From contig NZ_JAIVLG010000001.1 of assembly GCF_020524545.1 (NCBI RefSeq), forward strand, positions 62,001 to 126,000: a stretch of DNA of 64,000 nucleotides, given 5' to 3'. The notes under the pieces are model-generated. The model did no database searches and was not told where the DNA came from. It saw only the letters and a list, made by a program, of their open reading frames with translations. Of the stretch, positions 1 through 8,393 are shown piece after piece. The translations under genes were made by a program, and so were the position numbers. The DNA is from Microbacterium paraoxydans (GTDB lineage Bacteria; Actinomycetota; Actinomycetes; Actinomycetales; Microbacteriaceae). The stretch's first letter is position 1. The number at the start of each line of letters is the position of its first letter.

Positions 1-648
1 GGAGGAGATCTTCGAGACCTCGAACAGGTTGTCGACCAGGTCGCTCATGTGGTCGACCTGGCGGCGCATCTGACGGTGGAAGCGGGCGGGATCCTCGGCG
101 AGACCGTCATCGAGCGCTTCCGTCATCGCGCGCAGGCCGGCGAGGGGACTGCGCAGGTCGTGCGAGATCCACGCGATCAGCTCACGCCGGGAGCGATCGA
201 GGAGCTGCACCTCCTCCCGTGCCGCTGCGAGTCTCTCGCTGGTCGAGACGAGTTCGGCGGCCACGCGGGCGAACTCCGTGTTCACGGGAAGGGCACCCGT
301 GTCCTCGAGCAGTTCGCCCTCGCCGACCGAATGCGTCAGCTTCTGCAGGGATCGGGCGTCGCGGACGAGACGAGCCGCCAGCACCACGGCGACGCCGACC
401 GCCACGACAGCGGAGATGGCGGTGACCACGACAACGACGAGAAGGTCGTGGGGGGAGATGTACATCGCCTCGGCGACCGCGAGCACCCCGGCGGCGAAGG
501 ACACCACCACGGCGAGGATGACGATGCACAGCTGCAGCATCAGCGAGCGACGGCGCAGCAGCCACAGGGCGAGCAGCCCAGAGCCTCCGACGAGAAGAGC
601 CCACCCGAGCGCGATGGCCGCGATCGTGACGACATCGGCGAACGGCAT
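1..648 (-). CDS. sensor histidine kinase, C-terminus beyond window
   Basis: Membrane sensor kinase of a two-component pair. Reading the minus strand from ATG at 648 gives 216 residues before the window edge. Hydrophobic segments lie at about residues 5-31, 37-60 and 68-94. A HAMP-like stretch follows, then a HisKA dimerisation domain with the H-box WISHDLRSPLAG, phospho-accepting His at residue 163. The ATPase domain is outside the window. Its ATG overlaps the TGA of the response regulator by one base (TGATG), so the two are translationally coupled. The signal sensed cannot be told from sequence. Confidence 0.9.
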   Translation of the reverse strand, partial: MPFADVVTIAAIALGWALLVGGSGLLALWLLRRRSLMLQLCIVILAVVVSFAAGVLAVAEAMYISPHDLLVVVVVTAISAVVAVGVAVVLAARLVRDARSLQKLTHSVGEGELLEDTGALPVNTEFARVAAELVSTSERLAAAREEVQLLDRSRRELIAWISHDLRSPLAGLRAMTEALDDGLAEDPARFHRQMRRQVDHMSDLVDNLFEVSKISS

Positions 649-1376
649 CAGCGGTCCTCCCACTCGAGGCGGTACCCCACGCCCCACACGGTCACGAGGA
701 CCGTGGGGGAGCCGGGGTCGTCTTCGATCTTCTCCCGCAGCCGCCGGGTGGTGACCGTGACCGTCGAGAGGTCTCCGATCTCCCATCCCCAGACCCGACG
801 CAGCAGCGTGGGCCGATCGAATGTCTGGCGCGGGTGCTTGAGGAAGAACGCGAACAGCTCGAACTCGCGCACCGACAACTCGAGCGGCACACCCTCCCGG
901 GTGACGATCCTCGCCGAGGGATCGAGATGGAAGGGACCGAGATCGAACGGAGCCTCGCGCGCGAACTCGGGAAGGCTCCGCCGCAGCACCGAATTCACCC
1001 TGAGGACCAGCTCACGGGGGGAGAACGGCTTGACGACGTAGTCGTCGGCTCCGGCTTCCAGGCCGTCGATGCGGTCCTCCTCCGAACCGAGCGCGGTGAG
1101 CATGATGATCGGGACGTCCGAGCCGGCCCGGATGCGGCGGCACACCTCGGCGCCGTCGATGCCCGGGAGCATCCGGTCGAGCACGATCAGGTCGGGAGCG
1201 CTCGCCGCGGCCGAGGCCAGGCCGGTGAAACTGTCGGTGGCGTGATCGACCAGGTATCCCGCGGCGCGCAGGTACGCCTGGACGACTTCGCTCACCGTCG
1301 CATCGTCCTCGATCACGAGCACCCGACGGTCGGCGAGTTCCGCGAGGTGCGGAGGCGGAACGGGCGGCGCGGACAT
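648..1376 (-). CDS. OmpR/PhoB-family response regulator
   Basis: DNA-binding response regulator of 242 residues. The receiver domain (about 18-130) has the acidic pair EDD at 23-25, phospho-acceptor Asp67 in IVLDRMLPG and Lys116 in VVKPFSP. The C-terminal winged helix (about 145-240) is of the OmpR type (VGYRLEWE near the end). It is the first gene of an operon with the downstream sensor kinase. The start is ATG, six bases after a TACGAT -10-like hexamer, so the mRNA may be leaderless. The target genes are unknown. Confidence 0.93.
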   Translation of the reverse strand: MSAPPVPPPHLAELADRRVLVIEDDATVSEVVQAYLRAAGYLVDHATDSFTGLASAAASAPDLIVLDRMLPGIDGAEVCRRIRAGSDVPIIMLTALGSEEDRIDGLEAGADDYVVKPFSPRELVLRVNSVLRRSLPEFAREAPFDLGPFHLDPSARIVTREGVPLELSVREFELFAFFLKHPRQTFDRPTLLRRVWGWEIGDLSTVTVTTRRLREKIEDDPGSPTVLVTVWGVGYRLEWEDR

Positions 1377-1382
1377 GCTCTC

Positions 1383-1388
1383 ATCGTA
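1383..1388 (-). promoter_or_regulatory. -10-like hexamer TACGAT of the response regulator
   Basis: On the minus strand TACGAT lies exactly six bases before the ATG at 1376. There is no Shine-Dalgarno sequence, which fits a leaderless promoter. Assigned by spacing only. Confidence 0.5.
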
Positions 1389-1476
1389 GGTTCGGAGGTC
1401 GCCCCCGTCACCCGCTCGGAGGGCAACCTTCCTCGGTTCGTAAGAGTTGACGGATGTCGCCGGGGGACATTTTCTC

Positions 1477-1482
1477 TAGCGT
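1477..1482 (+). promoter_or_regulatory. -10-like hexamer TAGCGT of the GT2 operon
   Basis: TAGCGT is followed by six bases and then the ATG at 1489. A TTGACG at 1447 is 24 bases upstream, which is long for a -35. Same spacing pattern as many other starts in this window. Confidence 0.45.
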
Positions 1483-1488
1483 CGCGAT

Positions 1489-2151
1489 ATGGCTTTTCCC
1501 ACGGACGTCGTCTTCCCCTGTCTGAATGAAGCGGAGGCGCTGCCCGGGGTGCTGGCCGCCCTGCCTCCTGGGGCGCGGGCCATCGTCGTCGACAACGGAT
1601 CCACCGACGGATCGGCGGAGATCGCGCGCCGTCTCGGCGCGACGGTTGTCGAGGAGCCGCGGCGCGGCTACGGCGCGGCGGTGCATGCGGGATTGTGTGC
1701 GGCCACGGCACCCGTCGTCGCCTTCTGCGACGCCGACGGGTCGTTCGATCTGGCGCAACTCGACAGGCTCGCGGGGCCCGTGCACCGAGGAGAGAGCGAC
1801 CTCGTGTTCGGGCGTCGCCGGGTCGGTGGTCGCGGGGCGTGGCCGGTCCATGCGCGAGTCGCGAATTCGGTGCTGTTGTCGATGGTGCGTCGACGCACCG
1901 GGCTCTCGATGCACGACCTCGGTCCGTTCCGGGCCGGTCGCCGCGAGATGCTTCTCGGCCTGGGCATGGAGGACCGGCGCAGCGGCTATCCCCTCGAACT
2001 CCTGCTGCGTGCCTGGCGGAAGGGGCTTCGCATCGGCGAGACCGATGTCTCGTACCGCCCTCGGACCGGGCGCTCGAAGGTCACCGGGACCGTGCGGGGA
2101 ACGCTGATCGCGGTGTCGGACATGCATCGGACGCTGAGGAAGCTCGCATGA
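1489..2151 (+). CDS. family 2 glycosyltransferase
   Basis: Probable cytoplasmic GT-A fold glycosyltransferase of 220 residues, of the dolichyl-phosphate-sugar synthase-like group. The N-terminus reads DVVFPCLNEAEALPGVL, the usual nucleotide-sugar entry motif. VVDNGSTDGSAE and the metal-binding CDADGSFD (DxD) follow. No membrane anchor is seen. The donor and acceptor are unknown. Its stop overlaps the next gene's start (ATGA), so it is the first gene of a GT2-DUF2064-methyltransferase operon. From memory, Mycobacterium tuberculosis Rv0539-Rv0540 have a comparable pairing near an MTA phosphorylase. Confidence 0.88.
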   Translation: MAFPTDVVFPCLNEAEALPGVLAALPPGARAIVVDNGSTDGSAEIARRLGATVVEEPRRGYGAAVHAGLCAATAPVVAFCDADGSFDLAQLDRLAGPVHRGESDLVFGRRRVGGRGAWPVHARVANSVLLSMVRRRTGLSMHDLGPFRAGRREMLLGLGMEDRRSGYPLELLLRAWRKGLRIGETDVSYRPRTGRSKVTGTVRGTLIAVSDMHRTLRKLA

Positions 2152-2849
2152 ACACCGAGGCGACGATCATCGTGATGGCGAAGGAGTGCCTGCCGGGAAA
2201 GGTCAAGACCCGGCTGCATCCGCCCTTCGCGCTGGAGGAGGCTGCGGACATCGCGGCGGCGAGCCTCGCCGACACCCTCGAGGCGGTGGGGGCCACCGGC
2301 TTGCCGGTGGTCGTGTGTGCGCAGGGCGAGGTGGCCGTCCCCGCGGGTTTCCGGGTCATTCCACAGGTCTCGGGCGGGCTGGACGAGCGGATCGGCGCAG
2401 CGCTGGACTCCGTCCCCGGGAGGGTGCTGCTGATCGGGATGGACACCCCTCAGGTGGATCCGATACTGCTGCGCGCACTCGCCGACGACTGGCCGGACGA
2501 CGTCGACGCCTGGATCGGACCGGCGACCGACGGAGGCTTCTGGCTCCTCGGGATCGACGATCTTCGCCCCGGGCGGTTGGGATCGTGGTCGCGGGGAGAT
2601 CTCGTCCGTGGTGTGCCGATGTCAGTGTCGGACACCGGGGCCCGCCAGCGTCGGAGTCTGGTGCGGATGCGGCTCCGCGTGCGGGACGCCCCGCCTCTCA
2701 CGGACATCGATGACCTCGCGTCGTTGCGGGAGGTCGCGGCCGTCCTGCCGCCGGACGGGCATCTCGCCGGTCTGCTTCCCCGCTTCGCCGATGTCCTGGA
2801 GGACGGGGCCGGCGTCGGCGGTGCGGGCGAGGGGAACGGCCGAGGATGA
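2148..2849 (+). CDS. DUF2064 / CofC-like glycosyltransferase-fold protein
   Basis: Protein of 233 residues from the DUF2064 (TIGR04282-type) family, which has a nucleotidyl/glycosyltransferase fold. The start ATG overlaps the GT2 stop. Motifs are VMAKECLPGKVKTRL near residue 9, LIGMDTPQVDP in the middle and GPATDGGFWLLG, the family's most conserved stretch. The biochemical role is not established for the family. Its constant pairing with a GT2 gene suggests a part in making or using an activated sugar (inference). Confidence 0.82.
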   Translation: MNTEATIIVMAKECLPGKVKTRLHPPFALEEAADIAAASLADTLEAVGATGLPVVVCAQGEVAVPAGFRVIPQVSGGLDERIGAALDSVPGRVLLIGMDTPQVDPILLRALADDWPDDVDAWIGPATDGGFWLLGIDDLRPGRLGSWSRGDLVRGVPMSVSDTGARQRRSLVRMRLRVRDAPPLTDIDDLASLREVAAVLPPDGHLAGLLPRFADVLEDGAGVGGAGEGNGRG

Positions 2850-3529
2850 GCAACGCGACGGCCGCCCACTTCGGCGCCGGAGGCGATGCGCCCTACGACT
2901 TCGCCCTGCGCAACGGCGGAGGGGTGCTGCGGCTGATCGAGCTCGGGGAGGGAACCGAGCATCGGGTCGAGGTCGGTCGGTTCCTCTCCGCCGCGGATGC
3001 CGCCGACGACTCGGTGATCACGCGGATCCGAGGGCCGGTGCTCGACGTCGGGTGCGGGCCCGGGCGGATACTCCACGCCGCGATCGTGGCCGGGCACCTC
3101 GGGCTGGGGGTCGACGTCGCGATCTCCGCCGTCGAGCACGCCAGGGAGCAGGGTCTGCCCGCTCTGCACCGCTCGGTGTTCGACCCGTTGCCCCAGGAGG
3201 GCTCGTGGGGCACGCTGCTGCTCCTGGACGGGAACATCGGCATCGGGGGCGAGCCGGACGTGCTGCTCGCCCGGTGCGGCCAGATCGTCGCCCCCGGCGG
3301 ACGCGTCATCGTCGAAGTCGATCCGCACCCGACGCGCGACCGGGGGTATCAGGCGACCGTCGTCGACATCGACGGTCGGTCGAGCTCGCCCTTCCCGTGG
3401 TACGAGATCGGAGCGACGGCGCTCCGCGATCGGGTGGACGGCACCGGGCTGCAGATCGTCGAGACGTGGACGCTGTCGGGCCGGGCGTTCGTGAGCCTCA
3501 CCCGTCGGCAGGCTCCGATTCGCGGGTGA
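2846..3529 (+). CDS. class I SAM-dependent methyltransferase
   Basis: Predicted methyltransferase of 227 residues. Motif I is VLDVGCGPGRIL (about residues 68-79), followed by GLGVDVAISAVEHAR, which holds the acidic ribose-binding residue. A post-motif strand VIVEVDPHP follows. The acceptor is unknown. The start overlaps the DUF2064 stop (ATGA). The last 32 bases overlap the 3' end of the convergent small membrane gene, so antisense interference is possible. Confidence 0.85.
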   Translation: MSNATAAHFGAGGDAPYDFALRNGGGVLRLIELGEGTEHRVEVGRFLSAADAADDSVITRIRGPVLDVGCGPGRILHAAIVAGHLGLGVDVAISAVEHAREQGLPALHRSVFDPLPQEGSWGTLLLLDGNIGIGGEPDVLLARCGQIVAPGGRVIVEVDPHPTRDRGYQATVVDIDGRSSSPFPWYEIGATALRDRVDGTGLQIVETWTLSGRAFVSLTRRQAPIRG

Positions 3530-3749
3530 CATCCGGGCCGCGGGATGCCGATGTCGCGGCCCGTGGCCGCAGGCGATGGCGCACCGCGCTGAAAACGGTG
3601 AGCAGGCCGTCATGCACGACGACGACGGCGAGCAGCCACACGGCGACGCTGAACAGCTGAGCGAAGTCCTGTGCGGAGAGCATCAGCCAGGCGCCCCAGA
3701 GCAGCAGCGCGACACCGACCGTCGCGAGGGCGATTCTGGCGGCCCTCAT
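3498..3749 (-). CDS. small two-helix membrane protein
   Basis: Protein of 83 residues with two hydrophobic segments (about 5-24 and 32-57) and a basic, Ser/Thr-rich cytoplasmic-like tail. The ATG at 3749 overlaps the TGA of the molybdopterin oxidoreductase (ATGA), which sets the start; a longer upstream reading frame is only a shadow. Last gene of a cytochrome b - oxidoreductase - small protein operon, so it may be an accessory subunit of that membrane redox complex (inference). No family recognised. Confidence 0.75.
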   Translation of the reverse strand: MRAARIALATVGVALLLWGAWLMLSAQDFAQLFSVAVWLLAVVVVHDGLLTVFSAVRHRLRPRAATSASRGPDVTRESEPADG

Positions 3750-4351
3750 CGGAGGACCTCGATCGAGGACAGCCACTTGGTCTGCAGCACGCCGGGCCGT
3801 CCGGGGGCGATGACGCGCGCCGGATAGCCGTGGTCGAGGTCGAGGCGCTGCCCGTTGACCTGCAGGGCGACCAGCGTGAGAGGGTCGCCGACATACTGGG
3901 GCGGCATCGTGGTGGCCCGGAACGCGCCGCGCTGCTGCAGGCTGCGGAAGCGGATCGTGGCGTCTTCGGGGGCGTCGACAGTGGTCAGGAGATCCCGCAG
4001 TCGGACGCCCGTCCAGGTCGCGTCGACCGTCCACCCCTCGACACAGGCGATCGGGAGCCGGACGGTGCGCTGCGGCAGTCGTTCGAGCCCGTCGGCCGTG
4101 AAGGCGCGGGTCATCCCTCCGCCGACGACCATCAGCGTCCACGCCGGATCGAGGGCGAGCGCGGTCACCTCGGCATGCCGCGCAGAACGGTTGACGGGCA
4201 GATCCTGAGGGCTGTCCGCGCGGGCGCGGGGCTCTCGGAGGCTGAACGGGCCGACAGGGGTGACGGCGTGGGCGAGCGCGGCAGCACCGAGCAGTGCGGA
4301 GGCGCCGCCGACCCCCGCGAGGAAGCGGCGTCGGGAGAGGTGATCGGTCAT
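3746..4351 (-). CDS. Tat-exported molybdopterin-dependent oxidoreductase
   Basis: Extracytoplasmic molybdenum-cofactor protein of the sulfite oxidase/YedY (MsrP)-like family, 201 residues. The N-terminus HLSRRRFLAGVGGASALLG is a Tat signal (SRRRFLAG). The Moco cysteine ligand lies in LPIACVEGWTVDATWTG. GDPLTLVALQVNGQRLDLDHGYPARVIAP near the C-terminus is typical of the fold. It is shorter than full sulfite oxidases and has only the cofactor domain. The start overlaps the stop of the cytochrome b gene. The substrate is unknown; reduction of oxidised methionine or another S/N-oxide is plausible by family. Confidence 0.87.
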   Translation of the reverse strand: MTDHLSRRRFLAGVGGASALLGAAALAHAVTPVGPFSLREPRARADSPQDLPVNRSARHAEVTALALDPAWTLMVVGGGMTRAFTADGLERLPQRTVRLPIACVEGWTVDATWTGVRLRDLLTTVDAPEDATIRFRSLQQRGAFRATTMPPQYVGDPLTLVALQVNGQRLDLDHGYPARVIAPGRPGVLQTKWLSSIEVLR

Positions 4352-4935
4352 GGCGTCGTGTCCTCGTCGGGGCGCGAGCGCCAGGCGGCGGCGATCGCGG
4401 GGAGATGCACCGCGATGTGCACGGCCATCGCACCGAGGAGGACCCAGGCCAGCGCGAAGTGCGTGCGGCGGAAGGAGAACTCCCACGGATACCACTGCAG
4501 GGTGTTCAGAACACCGGTGATCGGCTCCATCAGCGCGGCGGCCACCAGCACCGCCAGGCTCACACGCTCCAGCAGGTGTGGGAAGCTGCGCACCGGAGGC
4601 CAGGCGAAGAGCTTCGGGAACACGACCCACAGCTTCGCCAGGAGCAGCGGGATGAGCATCGAACCCGTCACGACGTGGATCCCCTGGTTCCACGCATAGA
4701 GGTGGATCGGACGCGTCGGCAGCGCCAGCCAGGGCAGCGGATCCTGCTGGAGGTGGCTGTACAGGCCGGTGAGGAAGCAGACGAGGAAGGCGAGGCCGAG
4801 CAGTCTGCCGATGACGACGGCCATCCGCGTCGTGCGCAAGGGGGAGCCCAGGGCTCGCTGGGCACGCTCGGACCGATCCTGGAGCGCGACCGAGAGCCGT
4901 TCGGTCACCGAACCGCTCGAGTGGTCGTCGCGCAT
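4348..4935 (-). CDS. cytochrome b/b6-domain membrane protein
   Basis: Integral membrane protein of 195 residues with four or five hydrophobic helices and well-placed histidines for haem b (NQGIHVVTG, RRTHFALAWV, AVHIAVHL). By analogy with YedZ/YedY-type systems it should pass electrons from the membrane to the Moco protein encoded directly downstream (overlap of four bases). The chosen ATG at 4935 removes an upstream extension that overlaps the divergent MTAP gene and has no membrane-protein character. First gene of a three-gene operon. Confidence 0.82.
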   Translation of the reverse strand: MRDDHSSGSVTERLSVALQDRSERAQRALGSPLRTTRMAVVIGRLLGLAFLVCFLTGLYSHLQQDPLPWLALPTRPIHLYAWNQGIHVVTGSMLIPLLLAKLWVVFPKLFAWPPVRSFPHLLERVSLAVLVAAALMEPITGVLNTLQWYPWEFSFRRTHFALAWVLLGAMAVHIAVHLPAIAAAWRSRPDEDTTP

Positions 4936-5034
4936 GTCCTCAGTATGCGGACCGCGACCGCTCGGGCGCGGGCGGATCGGGAACCTGTCATCGGGGTGTA
5001 AGGAAATGGGGTGCCGGTATGCCGCCTCCACGGG

Positions 5035-5040
5035 CACGCT
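5035..5040 (+). promoter_or_regulatory. -10-like hexamer CACGCT of the MTAP operon
   Basis: CACGCT is followed by GGGAGC (six bases) and the ATG at 5047. The six bases could also act as a short Shine-Dalgarno, so leaderless use is uncertain here. Confidence 0.35.
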
Positions 5041-5046
5041 GGGAGC

Positions 5047-5892
5047 ATGACTGACGCGCAGCCGGGCCGGATCGAGTTCGCCGTGATCGGAGGGTCGGGT
5101 TTCGAAGCGCTCGATCTCGAGGGCAGACGAGTCCTCCCCGCTGCGGACTCGCCGTGGGGAGGCGTTCCCGAGATCGTCGTCGGTCTGCTGCACGGTCGCG
5201 CGGTGGCGTTCGCACCTCGGCACGGTGAGGGGCATCGCGTGCCGCCGCACCGGGTCAACGCCAGGGCGCTGCTCTGGGGCCTGCGGAGACTCGGGGCGCG
5301 CGTGCTGCTGTCGACCAACGCGGTGGGTGGGCTGTCGTCGTCGCTCGCGCCCGGGGACTTCGTGCTGACCGATCAGCTCATCGACAGGACGCACGGCAGG
5401 GCCGACACCTACTTCGACGGGGACATCGAGATCGCCGGTGTGCAGCATCTGCCGTTCGCGGAGCCCTACGACCGGGGCCTGCGCGAGATCGCGTTCCGGG
5501 TGCTCCGTGACCGGGGGGAGCGCGTGCACGCCGCGGGGACCAGCGTCGTGGTGCAGGGACCGCGATTCGCGACAGCCGCCGAGGCCGACTGGCACCGTGC
5601 GATGGGAGCCTCTCTGGTCAACATGACCCAGCTGCCCGAGGCTGCGCTGGCGGCCGAGCTCGGATTCGCGCACGTGAACCTCGCGATCGTGACCGACACC
5701 GACACCGAGCACGGCGAGACGGAGGACGACACCTCGGCCACCGCGGAACGCGTGTTCGCTGTGATGGCGCAGGCGCAGCCTCGGTTGAGTGCGGCCGTGG
5801 CGGCGCTCATCGCCGCGATCCCTCCGGGATACGAGCCGCCCGAGCGTCTGGCGCCCCAGGTGGTCGCTGCGCTGATCGGGGCGCGAGCATGA
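5047..5892 (+). CDS. mtnP: S-methyl-5'-thioadenosine phosphorylase
   Basis: Cytoplasmic phosphorylase of 281 residues (PNP/MTAP family) that splits methylthioadenosine into adenine and 5-methylthioribose-1-phosphate, salvaging by-products of polyamine and SAM metabolism. Motifs: FAVIGGSGFEAL at the N-terminus, the phosphate loop APRHGEGHRVPPHRVNARA, LLSTNAVGGLSSSLAPGDFVLTDQLID, QGPRFATAAE, and SLVNMTQLPEAALAAELG with the substrate-contacting NMT. The chosen ATG gives the family N-terminus. A GTG-led extension of 12 residues is possible but not homologous. Overlaps the epimerase gene by four bases. Confidence 0.9.
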   Translation: MTDAQPGRIEFAVIGGSGFEALDLEGRRVLPAADSPWGGVPEIVVGLLHGRAVAFAPRHGEGHRVPPHRVNARALLWGLRRLGARVLLSTNAVGGLSSSLAPGDFVLTDQLIDRTHGRADTYFDGDIEIAGVQHLPFAEPYDRGLREIAFRVLRDRGERVHAAGTSVVVQGPRFATAAEADWHRAMGASLVNMTQLPEAALAAELGFAHVNLAIVTDTDTEHGETEDDTSATAERVFAVMAQAQPRLSAAVAALIAAIPPGYEPPERLAPQVVAALIGARA

Positions 5893-6959
5893 GTGGACTC
5901 CTGCTCGTCACCGGCGGGGCCGGTTTCATCGGCTCTGCGATCGTCGACGAGGCGATCGCCGCGGGCTGGCGGGTTCGAATCATCGATTCCCTGCGCCCGG
6001 ACGTGCACGGCAGATCCGCCTCCGAGGCGGAGGGCGGGCGGGAGGTCGAGTTCGTCGCTGCCGATGTGCGCGACCGCGATGCCGTGCGCCGCGCGTTGAT
6101 CGGCGTCGACGCGGTCTGTCATCAGGCGGCGAAGGTCGGACTCGGCGTCAGCATCCACGATGCCCCCGACTATGTGGGCTCGAACTCGCTCGGCACGGCG
6201 GTGGTGCTCTCGGCGATGGCGGAGGCCGGGATCGAACGCCTCGTCCTCGCGTCGTCGATGGTGGTCTACGGCGAAGGGCTCTACCGGGAGGGGGATCGCC
6301 TCGTGCAGCCCGCGCCGCGGAGTCGGTCGGACCTGGAGTCGGGCCGCTTCGAGCCGCGGTCGCCCCACACCGGCGAGCCCCTCCAGCCGACGTCGATCCC
6401 CGAGGAGCAGCCCTGCGATCCGCGCAACGCCTACGCCGCGACGAAGCTCGAGCAGGAGCTGCTGGCTCGGACGTGGGCGTACGACGGGGGACGGGCGGCG
6501 CTGCTGCGCTATCACAACGTCTACGGCCCGGGGATGCCCCGGAACACGCCGTACGCGGGAGTGGCGTCGATCTTCCGCTCGGCCCTCGAGCGCGGCGAGG
6601 CGCCCCGCGTCTTCGAGGACGGTCAGCAGCGACGCGACTTCATCCATGTCCGAGACGTGGCGCGCGCCAATATCGCCGCTCTCGAGTGGACGGATCGCGC
6701 GGCACCGGGGACCACGCGTGCGTTCAACGTCGCCACGGGCGTCCCGCACACGATCGGGGAGTTCGCCGATGCGCTCGCGGCGGCGTTCGGAGGGCCGCAG
6801 CCGGTGCGGACGGGGGAGTTCCGGTCGGGGGATGTGCGCCACATCACCGCGTCGGCGGATCGCATCGGTCGAGAACTGGGGTGGCAGCCGCAGGTCGGGT
6901 TCGACGACGGGGTGCGTGAGTTCGCGCATGCCCCGCTGCGCACGGGGGCGGACGTCTGA
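5889..6959 (+). CDS. NAD-dependent nucleotide-sugar epimerase/dehydratase
   Basis: Extended short-chain dehydrogenase of 356 residues (GalE-like). Rossmann motif VTGGAGFIGSAI at residues 7-18, catalytic Tyr182 and Lys186 in YAATK, and the upstream serine region LASSMVVYGEG. The substrate is probably a nucleotide-diphosphate sugar; which one cannot be told. It lies between MTA phosphorylase and a polytopic membrane protein, an arrangement I recall from M. tuberculosis (pnp-galE3). Start ATG overlaps the MTAP stop; its TGA overlaps the next ATG. Confidence 0.88.
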   Translation: MSGLLLVTGGAGFIGSAIVDEAIAAGWRVRIIDSLRPDVHGRSASEAEGGREVEFVAADVRDRDAVRRALIGVDAVCHQAAKVGLGVSIHDAPDYVGSNSLGTAVVLSAMAEAGIERLVLASSMVVYGEGLYREGDRLVQPAPRSRSDLESGRFEPRSPHTGEPLQPTSIPEEQPCDPRNAYAATKLEQELLARTWAYDGGRAALLRYHNVYGPGMPRNTPYAGVASIFRSALERGEAPRVFEDGQQRRDFIHVRDVARANIAALEWTDRAAPGTTRAFNVATGVPHTIGEFADALAAAFGGPQPVRTGEFRSGDVRHITASADRIGRELGWQPQVGFDDGVREFAHAPLRTGADV

Positions 6960-8338
6960 TGGCGGGTGCGGCGACGCGTCCGGGACCGCGCCTCGCCGTC
7001 TGGGGGACGGCCGCCGCCGTGGTGCTCATCGCGGCCGCGATCCTGATCCCGGCGCTCACGGGATGGAACGTGCGCGTCAAGTCGTTCCCCCCGCTGCACG
7101 CGGAGTGGGCGCCGCGGGTCGGACCGGGAACGCCTGTGGCGGTACTGCTCGGCGTGGCCGGCGTGATCTGGGGTCCGCGGCTCGCATCCTCGGCCCGGTG
7201 GGGGCGGCTGCTGCTGCTCTCGTTCGCGGCGTCCGCGCTGTGGCTGTTCGCGCTCGCCACGGTGGACGGGCTCGACGGCATCGGCACCATCCTCGACCAC
7301 CGGTACGAATACCTCGGCACCGCGCGGGAGGTCGACGACTTCGGGGCCACGCTCCGGGAGTACATCGAGCGGATTCCCTATGCGCATGAGGACAACTGGC
7401 CCGTGCACATCGCCGGCCATCCGCCGGGGGCCTTGCTCTTCTTCGTGGTCCTGGTGCGGATCGGGCTCGGGAGCGCGCTCGCCGCCGGGTTCGTGGTCCT
7501 GCTCCTGGGCGCCACGACGGTGGTGGCGGTCCTGATCACCCTGCGGGCGCTCGGGGCGACCGATCTCGCCCGTCGTGCGGCTCCGTTCCTGGTGTTCACC
7601 CCCGCGGCCATCTGGATCGCCGTCTCGGGCGACGGAATGTTCATGGCCGTCGCCGCGTGGGGGATCTGCCTGTTGGCGCTCGCGACGCGTTCTCGCGGCG
7701 CCGCGAGGATCGCGTGGTCGGTCGGGGCCGGTCTCCTGCTCGGATACTGCGTGATGCTCTCGTACGGTCTCCCGCTGCTGGGAGTGCTCGCCGTCGCCGT
7801 GCTGGTGGCGGGGAGGTCGTGGATCCCGTTGCCGATCGCCGCGGTCTCGGCGGTCGCCGTCGTGGGTGCGTTCGCGGTCTTCGGCTTCGCCTGGTGGGAG
7901 GCGTTCCCGGTGCTGCAGCAGCGCTATTGGGACGGGGTGGCGTCGCGTCGACCGCCCGAGTACTGGCTGTGGGGGAACCTCGCCGCCTTCGCGGTCAGCG
8001 CGGGGCCGGCCATCGGTGCGGCCTTCGCCGCGGTCGGGGCCTGGGCGATCCGTCGACCGCGCGAGCGGCGTCAGGTCCCGGAACTCCGCACCGGGTCAGG
8101 GCAGGGATGGGAGCCGCGCACCATCGTGCTGATGCTGTGTGCCGCTGGGGTGCTCATGGTGCTCCTGGCCGACGTGTCGAACATGAGCAGGGCGGAAGTG
8201 GAGCGCATCTGGTTGCCGTTCGTCCCGTGGATCACGATCGGTCTGGCGCTCTTCGAGGAACGGACGCGCCGGTGGCTGCTGGCGGTGCAGATCGTCGCCG
8301 CGATCGTCGTCCAGTCGCTGCTGCAGACCGGATGGTGA
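6959..8338 (+). CDS. polytopic membrane protein, possible GT-C glycosyltransferase
   Basis: Protein of 459 residues with about 10-11 hydrophobic segments. A soluble loop follows the second or third helix and contains the conserved-looking IAGHPPGALLFF. The overall plan (early periplasmic loop, many helices, a preceding epimerase and a GT2/DUF2064 pair nearby) resembles polyprenol-dependent GT-C mannosyltransferases, but I see no clear DxD/DE catalytic motif and do not assign an activity. Coupled to the epimerase by a one-base overlap. Confidence 0.7.
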   Translation: MAGAATRPGPRLAVWGTAAAVVLIAAAILIPALTGWNVRVKSFPPLHAEWAPRVGPGTPVAVLLGVAGVIWGPRLASSARWGRLLLLSFAASALWLFALATVDGLDGIGTILDHRYEYLGTAREVDDFGATLREYIERIPYAHEDNWPVHIAGHPPGALLFFVVLVRIGLGSALAAGFVVLLLGATTVVAVLITLRALGATDLARRAAPFLVFTPAAIWIAVSGDGMFMAVAAWGICLLALATRSRGAARIAWSVGAGLLLGYCVMLSYGLPLLGVLAVAVLVAGRSWIPLPIAAVSAVAVVGAFAVFGFAWWEAFPVLQQRYWDGVASRRPPEYWLWGNLAAFAVSAGPAIGAAFAAVGAWAIRRPRERRQVPELRTGSGQGWEPRTIVLMLCAAGVLMVLLADVSNMSRAEVERIWLPFVPWITIGLALFEERTRRWLLAVQIVAAIVVQSLLQTGW

Positions 8339-8380
8339 GTGCGGGCGGTCCCGCCTGGACCCGGCGGGGGAGGGTCGTCA

Positions 8381-8386
8381 TAGGCT
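8381..8386 (+). promoter_or_regulatory. -10 box TAGGCT of the M13 peptidase gene
   Basis: TAGGCT, seven bases, then the ATG at 8394. There is no purine-rich ribosome-binding site at a proper distance, so the message is probably leaderless. Confidence 0.55.
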
Positions 8387-8393
8387 GGGGCGC

